Made by a program: the position numbers and the translations under genes
Notes under the pieces: generated by a model
The model's database searches: none
Told to the model about the DNA's origin: nothing
Seen by the model: the letters and a program-made list of their open reading frames with translations, nothing else
Part shown: positions 20,831-32,700 of the stretch, one piece after another
How the letters are laid out: the number at the start of each line of letters is the position of its first letter
Numbering within the stretch: position 1 is the first letter of the stretch
Assembly: GCA_965112735.1 (NCBI GenBank)
Contig: OZ218965.1
Span: 930,001 to 994,000 of the forward strand
From: Phaeosaccion multiseriatum
Lineage: Eukaryota; Ochrophyta, other classes
Direction of reading: 5' to 3'
DNA length: 64,000 nt

Positions 20831-21190
20831 CGAGGTGTTTGCTGCTCTGTGGGATGGCCCATCAGATGGTGCATTGAAGGCCACATTGATCTCTTCCGAA
20901 AGAAGCCACCCCAGCTTGTCCGTTGCTCCAACCAGGGCGGCATACTCGCACACTAGGGTGTCGCTACCAGTGGTGTAAGATGGACAGTCCATGTGGTGCA
21001 GCGCCCTGCGTATGCTCAGGTCTCGCTGTAAGGCTGCCGAAGCGAGTGTGGTCACACCCAAGGTGTACCCATGCCGCCGAGCCGGGTATATGCGGTCCAC
21101 AGACTCCGTCACACTGCTATGCGAGGTGCATGGTGAAAGATGCTTGATCGCGTAGGCTTTCTTCCAGCCCCAGCTGATCGAAGCAATAAA
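20822..21190 (-). pseudogene. Inverted fragment of a second ankyrin gene copy
   Basis: The minus strand reads SVDRIYPARRHGYTLGVTTL, DLSIRRALHHMDC and LVCEYAALVGATDKLGWLLS, clearly from the ankyrin family. It ends near 21190 at the sequence corresponding to SISWGWKKAY. It faces the plus-strand copy tail to tail, a third inverted junction of this family in the window. Confidence 0.65.
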
Positions 21191-21582
21191 GAGAAAAATT
21201 AGGTCTAAGTGGGTCTCAGGGACCCAACTAGTCTTAGTGGGCCAACGGGAAATGCGTCGCGACTGTTCTTCGAGCTGCCGAACGCCGCAAGAGTGCCAAA
21301 TACGAAGCAGCCTGTGTGGTCATTCGTGCCTCTTCTGCTGTCTGGGTCTAGGTCTATATCGATACTCACGGGGTTAAAATAGGGCTATATTGCTATATTC
21401 AATATTGGTGTCAGGACCACTTTTTCTGGAACGTTCCTTTCCTTCGTTTACGTCCACTCTTTATCTCTTTCCCTTTAAAAGAAGATACCTTCCTCTACAA
21501 GCAGCAGGCTACGAAGACAATAGGAGGCTCCACACATTGACACAGAGCCAGTGAAGTAGTCTCTAAACCCCTTTTAGAGCTC
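21191..21582. other. Single-copy spacer, AT-richer than surroundings
   Basis: No frame of note. The stretch 21380-21490 is AT-rich (TATATTGCTATATTCAATAT). This is the inner edge of the left repeat arm. Confidence 0.4.
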
Positions 21583-21820
21583 GTGAGCACAGCATACTCT
21601 TTCACCCCCTTGATCTTTGCGACCAACGGGGCCATGGGCGATCGAGCCAACCACTATATCCGACAACTGGCCCAACACTTCCACCGCCGACGAGGCCCTG
21701 CGGATCAACGTCGCAGCACCATCAAGTGTATGGGCAGGACATCGACAATTGGTATCGAGGAGGTCTATTTCCGTCTAATTCAGGACAGTGGGTGGTGGTT
21801 ATCCGTGCAGTGACGAGGCC
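21583..21820 (+). mobile_element. Probable C-terminal remnant of a non-LTR (LINE-type) retrotransposon
   Basis: The frame reads FTPLIFATNGAMGDRANHYI and RQLAQ, which resembles the conserved end of many LINE reverse-transcriptase proteins (a PLVF-[ST]-[TS]-x-G-x-M-G block before a helical tail). A further short match in a shifted frame (QWVVVIRAVTR) fits the usual last residues. The rest of the element is missing, so this is a 3' fragment. Assignment is from motif memory, not a search. Confidence 0.45.
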
Positions 21821-22240
21821 GTGTAGGGGGCAAAGGGAAGGGAGAAGGCCGTGTAGGAGACAAAAGGGATAAGGACAAGGGCATACAGGACATTGGGGCA
21901 AGTGTAAGGACAAGAACATCATCATCAAGGGGGTAGTATTGGACATTAGCAACGTCTTTAAATCATACATTCCACTTGGTCAGTCCGTACGTACATCGTA
22001 TAGAACTTGGAGTGAGCGGTAGGCCACTAGTCGGCTACTGAGAGCTGCTCCGGGAAGGGTCGTCACTGCCCTTGGCTCGGAAGCTAACATCACTGGTTGG
22101 CTTCGTGCCCGCATCTCGGTGGCCCTAGTGCGGGTCACAGTCTATGCCTTCGTGGCTCTTGAGTGTCTTGGCGCTGGTAGTTTACGTAATATATGAAAAA
22201 TAGAATTGGCAATGAGAATTTGGATGAGGGCCGACCTCCC
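21821..22240. other. No gene seen
   Basis: Single-copy sequence without convincing frames, probably debris between the LINE remnant and the transposase-like frame. The minus-strand continuation of the latter meets stops here. Confidence 0.4.
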
Positions 22241-23305
22241 TCAAATACGTGTGTCTGCATCGTCCAGCAGCGCTTCCCTCACCCACTTGCCTCTGCGGCA
22301 CTCGTGGAACCCCCCTGCGCGGAACTCTCTATACCACTCTCCAATCGTTGTGGCAGCGACAAGGCCGTTCATTTTCGCCGCGACTTGCGGAAGGATCCTT
22401 GACAGTGCGCATTCATGTCGTGCCTTTTGGATCTTCTCCTCAATCCCTCTCGTGTCCTCCCCCCTCTCCAGCTTCTCCCTCCATTCTTTTTCCTCCACCA
22501 GCGCTATCAACTGCTCATGTTTTGTCACTACAATTTCGGCAGTATGCATTGTGGCCATGGCCTGTTGGCTCAAACGTGCGACTGCAGCACGTGTGAGGTC
22601 TTCATAGTGGTCGTACTTGGAGACACACACCTGCCGCTGAGCTTCCTCTCCCTCCTTCCCTTCTCCCTCCTTCCCTTCTTCCTCCCCTGGTCGTGTCCTT
22701 AGAAGAGTGTGCAGATTTCTCCCGTCAATTTGGGCCGCGAAGACCTTAGTGTGAGCCTGCCTTGCTTCAGCCAAGCGGAGCCTCATGACGGGCAGCTGTC
22801 TTTGCCAATACAAACGCCTCAACTCTTCCTTCTTCCTTCCTTTCGCTTCCCTGTAAGTCTTTCTTGTCTCCCTCCAAGCTGGAAGATTCTTACGAACAAA
22901 GACGCTGAACCCGTCGCGAAGATGTTTGGTCTCCATCAGGAAGTCAAGCTCTGAGAGGATGGTACCTGTCTTCTGTCGATGCACCCTCTTTGCGGACTTG
23001 AAGGCTCTCTGCCCGACAGCACCTCCCAGCCCCCTTTCGACCCTAACCTCCTCATCCTCCATCACACCCCCATGTGTATCAATGTAAGTCTTCTCGATGG
23101 TCTTCATTTCTTGAGCGTCGTGTTGGTTGTGTGTGGGGGGGAAGAACCATTTTGAGCCTACCCACTTCCAGTTGCTCGACGTGTGCGATGCATCACCCTT
23201 GGCTTGCTTGTGCGACCTCTTTCTGTCTGGCACGCAGCCTCGAAAGCGCACTTTGCCGTCCTCTTTTCGTGGGTTTGACAACTTGGGCTCCTCCCTCAGG
23301 GGCAT
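22241..23305 (-). CDS. Transposase-like N-terminal region (truncated, 354 aa)
   Basis: An ATG at 23305 opens 354 residues rich in Lys, Arg and Glu. Long helical segments (RETRKTYREAKGRKKEELRR; LRLAEARQAHTKVFAAQ) precede WYREFRAGGFHECRRGKWVR and EALLDDADTRI. The W-x-x-EF-x-x-x-G-x-F...RGKW block followed by an acidic segment matches the DNA-binding linker before the DDE domain of a class of Tc1-like/IS630-like eukaryotic transposases. The catalytic domain that should follow is absent: a stop comes immediately after DTRI. It is probably a truncated element or a domesticated fragment. Terminal inverted repeats were not identified. Confidence 0.5.
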   Translation of the reverse strand: MPLREEPKLSNPRKEDGKVRFRGCVPDRKRSHKQAKGDASHTSSNWKWVGSKWFFPPTHNQHDAQEMKTIEKTYIDTHGGVMEDEEVRVERGLGGAVGQRAFKSAKRVHRQKTGTILSELDFLMETKHLRDGFSVFVRKNLPAWRETRKTYREAKGRKKEELRRLYWQRQLPVMRLRLAEARQAHTKVFAAQIDGRNLHTLLRTRPGEEEGKEGEGKEGEEAQRQVCVSKYDHYEDLTRAAVARLSQQAMATMHTAEIVVTKHEQLIALVEEKEWREKLERGEDTRGIEEKIQKARHECALSRILPQVAAKMNGLVAATTIGEWYREFRAGGFHECRRGKWVREALLDDADTRI

Positions 23306-23686
23306 GGTCAGTGACTTTTCCGACCTCTTCTCCTTCGACTCAGATCTTGCTCCTCAGAGCTTTTTTGTTCGTTTTGACGCCCTCTAGCGATATACACCGT
23401 AGCCCGCTCAAAATTCTGTTGTCATTGCGCTCGTCTGCCTATCTCAACCACCCCATGTGTCATTTCCCCCCTTCGTGTTTTTCAAATTTACACCCCCCAA
23501 TTGGTTCTACAGTACACCTCGCGGTGAGGCCAGAGGAAAAAACTGTGTGGAAATCGACTCGAATCATCCAACCACGATTTAATTTCGATTCCCTTACTTC
23601 ACTTCGTATGAGTTTGCGTTAATAAATAAAAGCAGCTTCAAGGGTGGTGCTCAACGAGGCAATCGGCTTCCTGAAGGACCAGCACT

Positions 23687-26600
23687 ATGGTGCTTCTGAA
23701 AGTGAAGGGGAAGTACAAGGGGGAGGTGGAAATTCCGGACGGATTGGGGGGCACGACCGTCGCCGTGCTCAGAGAGCTTCTTTCCGATGCGAGCTCCATC
23801 AAGAGGGCGGACCTGCGGCTCTTGTCTAGTGAGTGCCTTGTCCAGCCGCTATTTTCCCTAGTCTTCTCCGATGGCTTCTCGCTTTGGCTCGCTGTCTGTG
23901 GTGGTACGGCAGCGGTGCTTGACATCATCTCACACCTCTCTGTCTGCTATAACCCTTGCAGCTTCCGGTTTGATTAGGAACTTGCTCTTACGTAAAGCAT
24001 TGAGTCCAGCGACACACTACTGTTCTACTTCTGCTGGTGCACCTCATAGGAAGACCGATCAAATTTCTCTCTGTAACTCCCCCACCCCCGCCCCCCTTCA
24101 ATGTGCCTTGACAGGTGGCAAAATTCTGAAGGACGAGCCCAACACGGCGACGCTTGAGTCCTGGGGAGTCCGCCCATCGTCCACCATCATGACCCTCGTC
24201 CAAGTACGTGTGTGTATGTGTGTGCGTGTGTATTGTTAGTGAGCCTGCATAGACTCAGATCTGTTCTCCTGCCCCCTCCCCTTTTATCATTTATCTGCGG
24301 ACCCCTCAGGAGTCAGAGGAAAAGTTACAGCGGCAAGAGAAGAGGAAGGAGCACTGCATGAAGCTGGTGGACGCAGCAGGAAAGCTCGCCAAAGTGGCGG
24401 GGGTAACACATCACGACGGCGGGGCCCATGCCAACTCCTATGGGGCAGGGTCACCCGAGCCTTCGTCCTCCTCGTCTTCAGGCTCCTCCACGCGGTCTTC
24501 CTTCTCCTCCGGATCCTCAGGGGCCTCCTACGAGAGCGACTGGGGGGGAGAAGAGGGGACTGGTGATGCTGCTGCTCGACGCAGGGCCCCGAGGCTGGAG
24601 CTCATGAATCAGGACGGGCAGGCCATCACTCTACCGCCCGAGCAGCAGAAGAAGATCATTGAAGGGATGCTGTTGCATGACAAAGGTAAGGGAAGGGGTG
24701 AGGGTGGCGGTGGCTTGTGCGGTATGTGTGCCATGAAGCAGTTCAGGGGGGGAGGGGGGGGGGGGGTGATGGTATGGTTTCCGCCTTTCCATTGCAGACT
24801 ACTTCGTAGTACTTCATACTGACCACTTACATTTACCATTGCCTTCGTATTGCATAGGCCGGGGCTACATGCGTCGTGCGGCAATGAAAAGAGAAGGCAT
24901 ATACCCCACACGTCAAAGGGGGGGAGGGGGGGGGGGTAGGCGGCGAGCCAGGCCCTCCCAAGAGGATGTGGCCGTTACCGGGACTACGCGGAAAGAGTCT
25001 CCGGACCAAGGAATGGTAAGTCAGTGTGGTGGGGTGCGCACGTCTTTCCCTTGGGGGGCCTGGGAAGTCCATCATCCGCGTCGGCTTGCTTGCTCCACCG
25101 TACGACTCGCCTTCACCTCACTTCGGCCAAACCCCCTCCTTCAGTCGGGAAAGAAACAAGCGTTACAATTTACCGAAGGATGAGGGAGGATGGCGAAGTT
25201 GCTTTGAGCATGAGAATACAGTGTATGGGAAGAATGTTAACGGGGAGAGTTGGGGAACATTGGGATGTCAATGGAGAGGTCAATGGAGAGGTCAATGGAA
25301 AGGTCAATGGGGATCATGTTGGGGACATTGGGGAGGGTGGGTAGGTTGGGGCAGCACACCTCTTGACCGCCTTCTCTTGCACCTCTCCCCTTCCTTTCTC
25401 TTTTCTTCCCTTCCCTGCCCCCGACCACCACCAGCCATCGCCACCACCGCCGCCGCCGCCGCCGGAGCAGCAGTACCAGCAGCAGCAGGATGAAAAGGAG
25501 GGGGCACCGTCCATGAATCCGGGTGTGAAGGGTGGGGCGGAGGAGGAGGGGAAGGGAACGGCGGAGGACAAAGAGAAGGACAAGGAGAATGAGAAGGAGG
25601 GTACGAAGCCAGGGAAGGGGAAGGCGACGAAGCGGCGACCGGAGGTGGAGACGGAGTCGGAGACTGTTGAAGAGCTGGAGGAGCAGGCCCTGTTGTGCTT
25701 CGTCAAGGCCAAGGAGTGCTTCTCGCTCACGGACCAGGCCCTTGTCCAAGCGGTGGACAACTTCCCGCTGCTGTGCCTGGACCTGGTGTGGCTGCTCTTC
25801 CTACGACGGTGAGAGACTTGTGTGTGCCAATCCAATCCAATACGTACCGGATTTTGGGTGGGCATCATGCCGTGGGCCACAGGAGCGCCAACTACTGCTG
25901 TATCACCAGCTGCTGCGGTGCCACATTCGTGTCCCTTACGGCGTGAGCGCCCATGTCTCTGCCTCTGACTCTTTGTCTCTGTCTCTGTCCTTCTCTCTCC
26001 TCATGCCCTCCTGCTCATGCCCTCATGCTCCTCACCCATACGCTGACTGGCAGGGACCTCTCTAACCTGGGCATGGCGGAGTCCCTCCTCCTTGAGGCGG
26101 AGAGGGGCCTGCAGAGGACACACGGGAAGAACATGGAGAGGCTTGTGGCGCTCAAGGGGGAGCACTGCGCTGAGCTGTGTCTCTACCCGAGGTGCGAGGG
26201 AGGGAGGGAGGGAGGGAGGGAGGAAGGGAGGGAAGGAGGGAGGGAGGGGGGGAGGAAGGGAGGGAGGGAGGAAGGGAGGGAAGGAGTGAGTGAGTACGTG
26301 CGTGTATGTGAAGAGGCACATCCGGGCGTATGTGAGAGGCATATTGGTGGTGCATGTGAGAGGCATATGGGGCAGACAGGGCCCTGGCGAGGAGCTCCGC
26401 AGACGCAGCAGCAGTAGCGACCTTGACACAAGCGGTAGCAGCCTTGACACAAGCAGTAGCAGTCTTGACACGAGTGCAGACCATCTTGTGCGGGTGGTGT
26501 ATCGATCCTGACAGAGGACTTACCTTGGCGTGCCTTGCTGGCTCCAGCACCTTAATGCCCCTCCACTCTCCTTCTTCCTGCTGCCTCGCCCCTCGCTACC

Positions 26601-28720
26601 CGCCTGTGCACGCACGCACCCACACACACGTTGCCGTCCTACAGACTCAACCTGCTGCAAGGAGTCGTGGCGTTTCATAAGGGCGACGAGAGCACCGCCA
26701 CGGTCAAGATCGGATTGGGTACGCACCCCATCGTAGCGCTTGCTTGTGCTGCTACCCTCGCCTTATGTGCTGGCTAGTCCCTCTTACGTATGTGCTGCCT
26801 AGTCTCTCTTATTGTACGTTGAGGAAGTGTGAAAGGTGTGGTACAAACGGGTGCATTGGTCACTGACCTTTTCAAGCCCTTCTCTACCCTCCCCCCCTGT
26901 CTCCCATCTCCCCTCTCCCCTCTCCCCCCTCCCCTGCCCCGCCTACCACACGGAGACAGCCAAGCAAGAGTGCTTGAGCCTGTCGGTCCAGCCCTCTGCT
27001 GTGGCCCTCTTGAAGGCCCAGGCAGCGTCGCTGTACGGACAAGTGGAGGACAGAGTCGCAATCAGAGCCCTTCGAGCATCTAAGGTGAGGCACCATCGCC
27101 AGCAGCAGCGGTATCAGCAGTAGGGAGGGGAGGGGAAGGAGAGAGGACGCGAGGTAGAGCGCTCAAAGCAGCGGGCAGCTGTGGCCGGCGTGGAGGGGAA
27201 CGACGCGGAGGAGCTTTGCGGGTACAATTTCTGTGTTTTGCCTTTTGAAACGCCTCAACCCACCGCGCGCGCACACACACTCCCCGTTCGAACATCTGTT
27301 GTTGGCTGCTGTATCACCACCTGCTGACGTGCGAACATCTGTTGCTGCTGCTGTATCACCAACTACTGATATCACAAACGGCTGATGCTTATCCAACTGC
27401 TTGCACCTTTCAGGGCAACTTGGACGGCGCCCTGGGGTACCTGGAGCAGCTGCGCCAGAGGAAGGTGCGTGCAACATCCCGTGCCTATGCCTACACCAGA
27501 GAGAGGGCGGCTCTCTCCCATGTCCTTCATTGCGTTGAAGAAACTGAGAAGGTCCTTCATCTCCTTCTCAGTTTCTCCACGCCTTCGGTGGTAAAAGAGA
27601 AGAGAGAAGAGGAAATCCGATGTGCCCTGTCTAACGGTTTCTCTCGCCACCCTTCTCACGTGCCTGCCGCTTGCGTGTGGGGATGCCCAATCTTATGTGG
27701 GTGCCCAATCTTGTGGGCATGCACAACTGTTTTGTTTCTTCGACAGACGCGGCAGGAGATGGAAGTCGCTCACCGCGATAATGAGAGGGCCATGAAGCAA
27801 TACGGGAAGACGGCTGACGGAAAGGTACACGCATATATATATATATATAGAGAGAGAGAGAGGGAAAGAGAGAGAGAGACAGAGAAGACAGAAGAGAGGG
27901 CGAGAGAGAGAAGAGAGGGAGAGAGAGAGGGAAAGGGAGAGGGGGGGACGAGAGCAGGGGGTCCCCTTGGATGGCAGCACACACCGTGAACATCAAGCAA
28001 TAGCCCTCCATCGCTGCAGCTCACGCACGCACCCACGCACGCACCCGCGCACCACGCTCTCTCTCTCTATCAGGACTACGTGAACGTGCTGCTGGTGCGG
28101 TCACTGGGGGAGGCGCTCGGAGTGATCCAGGGGGGGAAGAGAGGACGCCAATCGGACACAAGCGCCGCCGCCAGGTCAGGGGCGCGCGCGAAGGGGGAGG
28201 GGAGGAGGCGAATGGAAGAGAGAAGGGAGGCAGGGAGTGAGGGTGGGGGCGAAGGAGAGGGAAGGGAGGGAGGGAGGGAGGGAGGGAGGGAGATGTATTG
28301 CCGGTGGTGCATGTGTTGATGTGTGTGGGTGTGCACGCAGAAACCGGGGGTCTCGCCTCCTTCGCTGACCTCGAGCATCGAATCCCTGCCCTTCCCGCCC
28401 GTGCTCTCGTGCGTGCGTGCGTGCGTGCGCGTGTGTATATATGTGTGCGTGTGCCTCCCATCCCCCCCCTTGCTTCCCTATGACACTGCAGCGCTTCGAC
28501 TTCGCCTGGCAGCGGCGGCGGTGGCGGAAACCCTCCTCTGTCCGAGCTTGACGTGGTGGAGGCGCTGCGGTGGAGCAACAATAACGAGGCTGACGCCATG
28601 GTGCGCCTCACTGCACCGGCTTGGATGAGGGGCGGCATGATGGAGGTGGATGGGCCGGCAAGGGAGGGGGCGGGAGGCGGTGGTAGCTCAACGGATATGG
28701 AAGTGGACACTCCCGAAGAA

Positions 28721-28751
<31 letters not shown>

Positions 28752-29378
28752 CGAGTGATGTATCACCAACTACTGTTGCAACTGAAGGACGAGAGCGCAG
28801 GCGGGGTAGGCGGAGAGGAGGGGACATGGCAGGTGAGACAGGAGAAGGGGAGGAGGCAAAGGAGACAGACAGACCAGAGGCCCGACCTTGATGCATCGGG
28901 CCGAGATGAGAGAGGGCAGAGAGGGCAGCGGAGCAGGGGTGGATGGGGAGAGAGAATCGACGGTTACATTTTTGGGGATGATTCGAGGCAGCCAGCTTCC
29001 CTTATCGGCTCGTCACACCCCCCTTCCCCACCCTTCTTCCCCTCGTCTCGCTCTTCCGCCTTCCCTCACCCCCTTCCCCCTCGTCCCTCTCGTCGGGCAG
29101 GCGCTGAGGCGGAAGAGGCGCCGCCCACTGAGGAAGAGAGGGCTCTATTCAGAGAGATTGAGGCCGACGTTGAGCGCGACGAGGAGGGACACCTCGACAT
29201 GACTCTTCGCGAGGAGACACTGGCGGCGGAGATGTACTGGCAACTGCTTGTGGGAAATGCCAAGATGCTCGATGTGGGCCGATGGGAGAGGGATATCGAG
29301 CGGCTAAAGCAGGAGGCAAGGATGAAAGAGGAGGAGGAGGGAGGCGGGGGGGGGGGAGGAGGAGGAGAAGAAGGGTAG
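23687..29378 (+). CDS. NUB1: NEDD8 ultimate buster 1 (NUB1) homologue, 14 exons
   Basis: Exons: 23687-23828, 24115-24203, 24310-24685, 24858-25015, 25435-25808, 26054-26191, 26645-26718, 26960-27084, 27414-27464, 27747-27824, 28074-about 28229, 28341-28408, 28492-28832, 29101-29378; about 815 residues. A ubiquitin-like fold occupies residues 1-77 (KILKDEPNTATLESWGV). The core NUB1 signature follows in exons 5-7 (CFSLTDQALVQAVDNFPLL, LDLVWLLF, LNLLQGVVAFHKGD). UBA-like helices come next (AIRALRASKGNLDGALGYLE; VVEALRWSNNNEADAM), then the acidic end HLDMTLREETLAAEMYW. NUB1 proteins deliver NEDD8 or its conjugates to the proteasome. All joins keep frame except the exon 11 donor, where a GC donor at 28230 is the only phase-0 choice I found. 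Insertions (Ser-rich, Glu/Lys-rich, Ala8) lengthen it relative to animals. Introns carry simple repeats. Confidence 0.85.
26197..26286 (+). repeat. GGGA/GGAA purine tract in NUB1 intron 6
   Basis: About 90 bases of GGGA and GGAA units directly after the donor of exon 6. Strand-asymmetric purine runs of this sort recur in introns 10 (27833-27960, TA then GA) and 11 (28256-28292). Confidence 0.85.
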
Positions 29379-29770
29379 GGAAGAGTAGGGTGGGAAGGAG
29401 ATGTGAAAGACGAGGGAGACGGCCGGAGGCAAAAAGGGGAAGGGGAGAAGGACGGCGAGGAGAGAGATGATGATGTCGAGTGAGGAGCCAATGGGATCCA
29501 CCGTGATGCGTTGCTTTGGTCGTGAAACGTTAGTATGAGATTGAATGAGCCTCCCACTCCCTTGGTTTGTCTCGGGCCTTCTCTCCCTTCTTGATTGCCT
29601 CGGGCCTTTTCTCCCCTCTCGCTGCTCGAAGCAGCGGCTTCTATGGACGCCACACCACTCCCATGTGTTATCGATGCGGTACTGTACTGGCGGTAGTACC
29701 TCATTCACTGTAGTATATGCAGGAACTACCTTCTTTCTCCATATGCGTCTATGCCTCTATGCGTGCTCTA
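29379..29770. other. Convergent intergenic region between NUB1 and the minus-strand gene
   Basis: This short spacer lies between the two stop codons (29378 and 29771) and should hold both 3' ends. No canonical AATAAA was noticed and no frame is supported. Confidence 0.5.
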
Positions 29771-32700
29771 TTACGCCCAGCTAATGGTGGCATTCTCCCA
29801 GTCATCGCCCAGAGCAACTGCACGGCCATCACCACCCCCACCCCCACCCACAGCCTCACCCGCACCCCCGCCACTCCCTCTTCCCCCGGCCTCGGCTTCA
29901 GGGCCTTGCCCGTCTTCAGTGGCTCCAGTGCCGGCTCCTTCAGCTGCCATGTGGCCCCTTTTCTTGCCATCTACTGATGCGGCGGAGGGCCCCCAATCAA
30001 GGCCGAAGTGATCGAGTATGTCGAGCTGATCCTTGAGGACGCTCTCGCGCTTCTCCTTCAAAAGGCTGTCCAGTCGGAGTTTGGTCCGCTGTAGCGCTCC
30101 TCCCTCCGTGGTGGTCGTGGTCGGTGGTGGGACGGCAGCAGCAGCAGCAGGAGCAACAACAACAGTTGGTGATACAGCAGCAGTTGGCGATGCAGCAGTG
30201 ATTGGCGAAACAGCAGCAGTGCTGCGGGAAGCCCAAGGTACGGGGGCAGCAGCCGAAGAGAATGAAGGGGCTATGGCGGGGGTAGAGTCGATGACATCGA
30301 ACGCATCAAGGGCACCTCCTATCCCCGCACTTGCACTTGCACTTGCGCTTGAGGCAGGCTCTGAAACCACCGCTCCCAATTTGCCGCCTCTGAGAGAGCC
30401 CTGCACCGTGCCCCCGCCGGGTTGTTGCTCTCGAAGGTCTGGGTTCCCCGCCTCCTCCTCCTCCTCCTCCTCCTCCTCCTCCTCCTCCTCCTCCTCCTGC
30501 CCCCACTCTTGCCAAGCCACTGCACCCTCCTCCCCGCCCTCGCTGCCCTCGCTGCTGTATCTGCTGCTGCATCTGCTGCCATCGTCACCCGCGTATGCCT
30601 TCAACACTTGCGTCAGAGGGTCGTCAGCGTCAGCCCCTAACGCCAACGCGACCCCCGCGTCCCTCTCGACAGACCTCTCAGCCCCAACGTTCTCCCCGTC
30701 TGTTGCCATCCGCCCTTGTCCTTGTCGTGCGTCTACCGAGCCACCCCCACCACCGTGAAGCCGCGACTCTCTCCCCTGAGACTGAGACTGCGGTTGTGCC
30801 ATTTGTGACCGTGCCCCCCCTGCCCTCCTCATCGATTCAGAAACCTCCCTCTTCCTCCCCCTCCTTAATCTCCCCCTCACCCTTCCCTGGCTGACTACCG
30901 TACTGGTAGCGGTCCTTTGGGCCAGCATTGTCTTCCCCCGCCGCCCCGCCCCTTCCCCTCTCTCCTCCTTCTTCTCCTCCTCCTCCTCCTCCTCCTCCTC
31001 CTCCTCCTCCTCCTCCTCCTCTTCCCCCTGCTGCTGCTGCTGCTGCTCCTGCGGAAGTAGCACCAACTGCAGCTGCTGCTGTTGCTCTTGGTGTATCACC
31101 AACTGCTGCTGCAAAACCTCCTCCATGCTCCTCTGCCGCAGCAGGTAGGTCGAGTAGCATCGCTCGCACACCGACACCGCGTCATACAGCACTGCCCTCT
31201 GCCGCTGACTCAGACCCCCCAACACCTCCGCCCGACGCCTCTCCACCGCCCTCCTCGAAGGGGGAGGAGCGGATGCAGATGGCGACTGTGAGGGTGAAGG
31301 TGGATGTAGAGGCGGCGGAGGTCCAGGAGAGTAGAGAGTCACTCGCCTCTCGAGCTGGGCCGCGTTCTGACCCGTGTACGGGACCACTGCCGCCGCAGTA
31401 TCACCAACTGCTGTATCACCAACTGCTGCTGCTGAAGGTGAGTAAGGAACCTGTGGATTGATCACCTCGTCGCCCTCATGCCCGCTCTCTGCCCCTGCCC
31501 CTGTGTCTGCCTGTGAGTGTGCTTCTGCCCCTGCCGCTGCTCCATGTGGTTCGCCCCGCTCTACCGCTGCTTGGTGTGCTTCTCCTCGCTCTACTTCCGC
31601 TCTTCCTCTTCCTCCTTCTCCTTCTCCTTCTCCTCCTCCTTCTCGTCCTTCTCCACCCCCTCCTCCTCCTCCTCCTCCTCCGATGAACTCATCGTACAGC
31701 CCGTCGAGCACCAGCACTTTGTAGGGCAGATCGAACCTTCTGGTTGCTGCTACTCCTCCTCCTCCACTACCCCCTCCGCCTCCTCCTCGTCGTCCTCCTT
31801 CTCCTCTTCTTCGTCCTCCTCCTCCGGTGCCGTCTCCCCTTCTCGCTTCACACGCGCCCCCACCCCAGCCTTCTTCCTTGCCCTCCTTCTCGGCCTGGAA
31901 ACCCTCCTGCTCCTCCTCTTCCTCTTCCTCCTTCCCCTTCTGCTGCTGCTGCTGCTGCTGCTGGTGTACCTCTATCCTTTGAGTGGTTCCACAGCCGCCA
32001 CTCACACAGTAAGCACCCGGGCAGGCCGTGGTACCCTTCCGTCTCGCCCGCGCCTCCTTCCCACCTCTTGAACCCCCCCCCCCGGGCAACCCGTCGTCTC
32101 CTCCTGCCCGGTAGGGCACCAGTGCCAGTCCTCCTCCTCCCCCTCCTCCCCCTCCTCCTCCTTCGCTGCCGCCGCTACCAACTCCACCACCACTAAACGA
32201 CAAGCCCTCCCTGCTGCTGCCTCTGCTACTGCCACTGCCCTGGGCCTTGGCCAGATGTGTGAATCTGAAGGCCTTAACCTGCGTCATCCACCACTTCCCC
32301 TCCCCGTCTTGGATGTAGTCCGCCGCCAGCTCCTCCACTTGGATACGGCCCAGCGTTAGGCTGCCATCCTCCGCACTGCTACCGCCGCACCTCCCTCTGC
32401 CACCCTTGCCCCCCTTACCCCTGTCACCATCTCCATCATCATGGGCCCGGGCCATGCCTCTTCGTCGGCCGCCTTCACGCCCTCCTCCTCCTCCACCTCC
32501 TCCACCACCGCCTCCTCCTCCTTCTCCCCCTCCTTCTCCTCCTCTTCGTCCTCTTCCTCCTCCGCTTCGACCACCACCACCACCAGTTTGGCCGTAGCTT
32601 GGTATGTCTGCGTGTGTGTCTGCGTATGTGCGCGCGTGTGTGTCTGCGTTGCTGCCTCCTCCGCTTTCCAGTGCCCGTGCAAGAGCTGAAACCATGGCCT

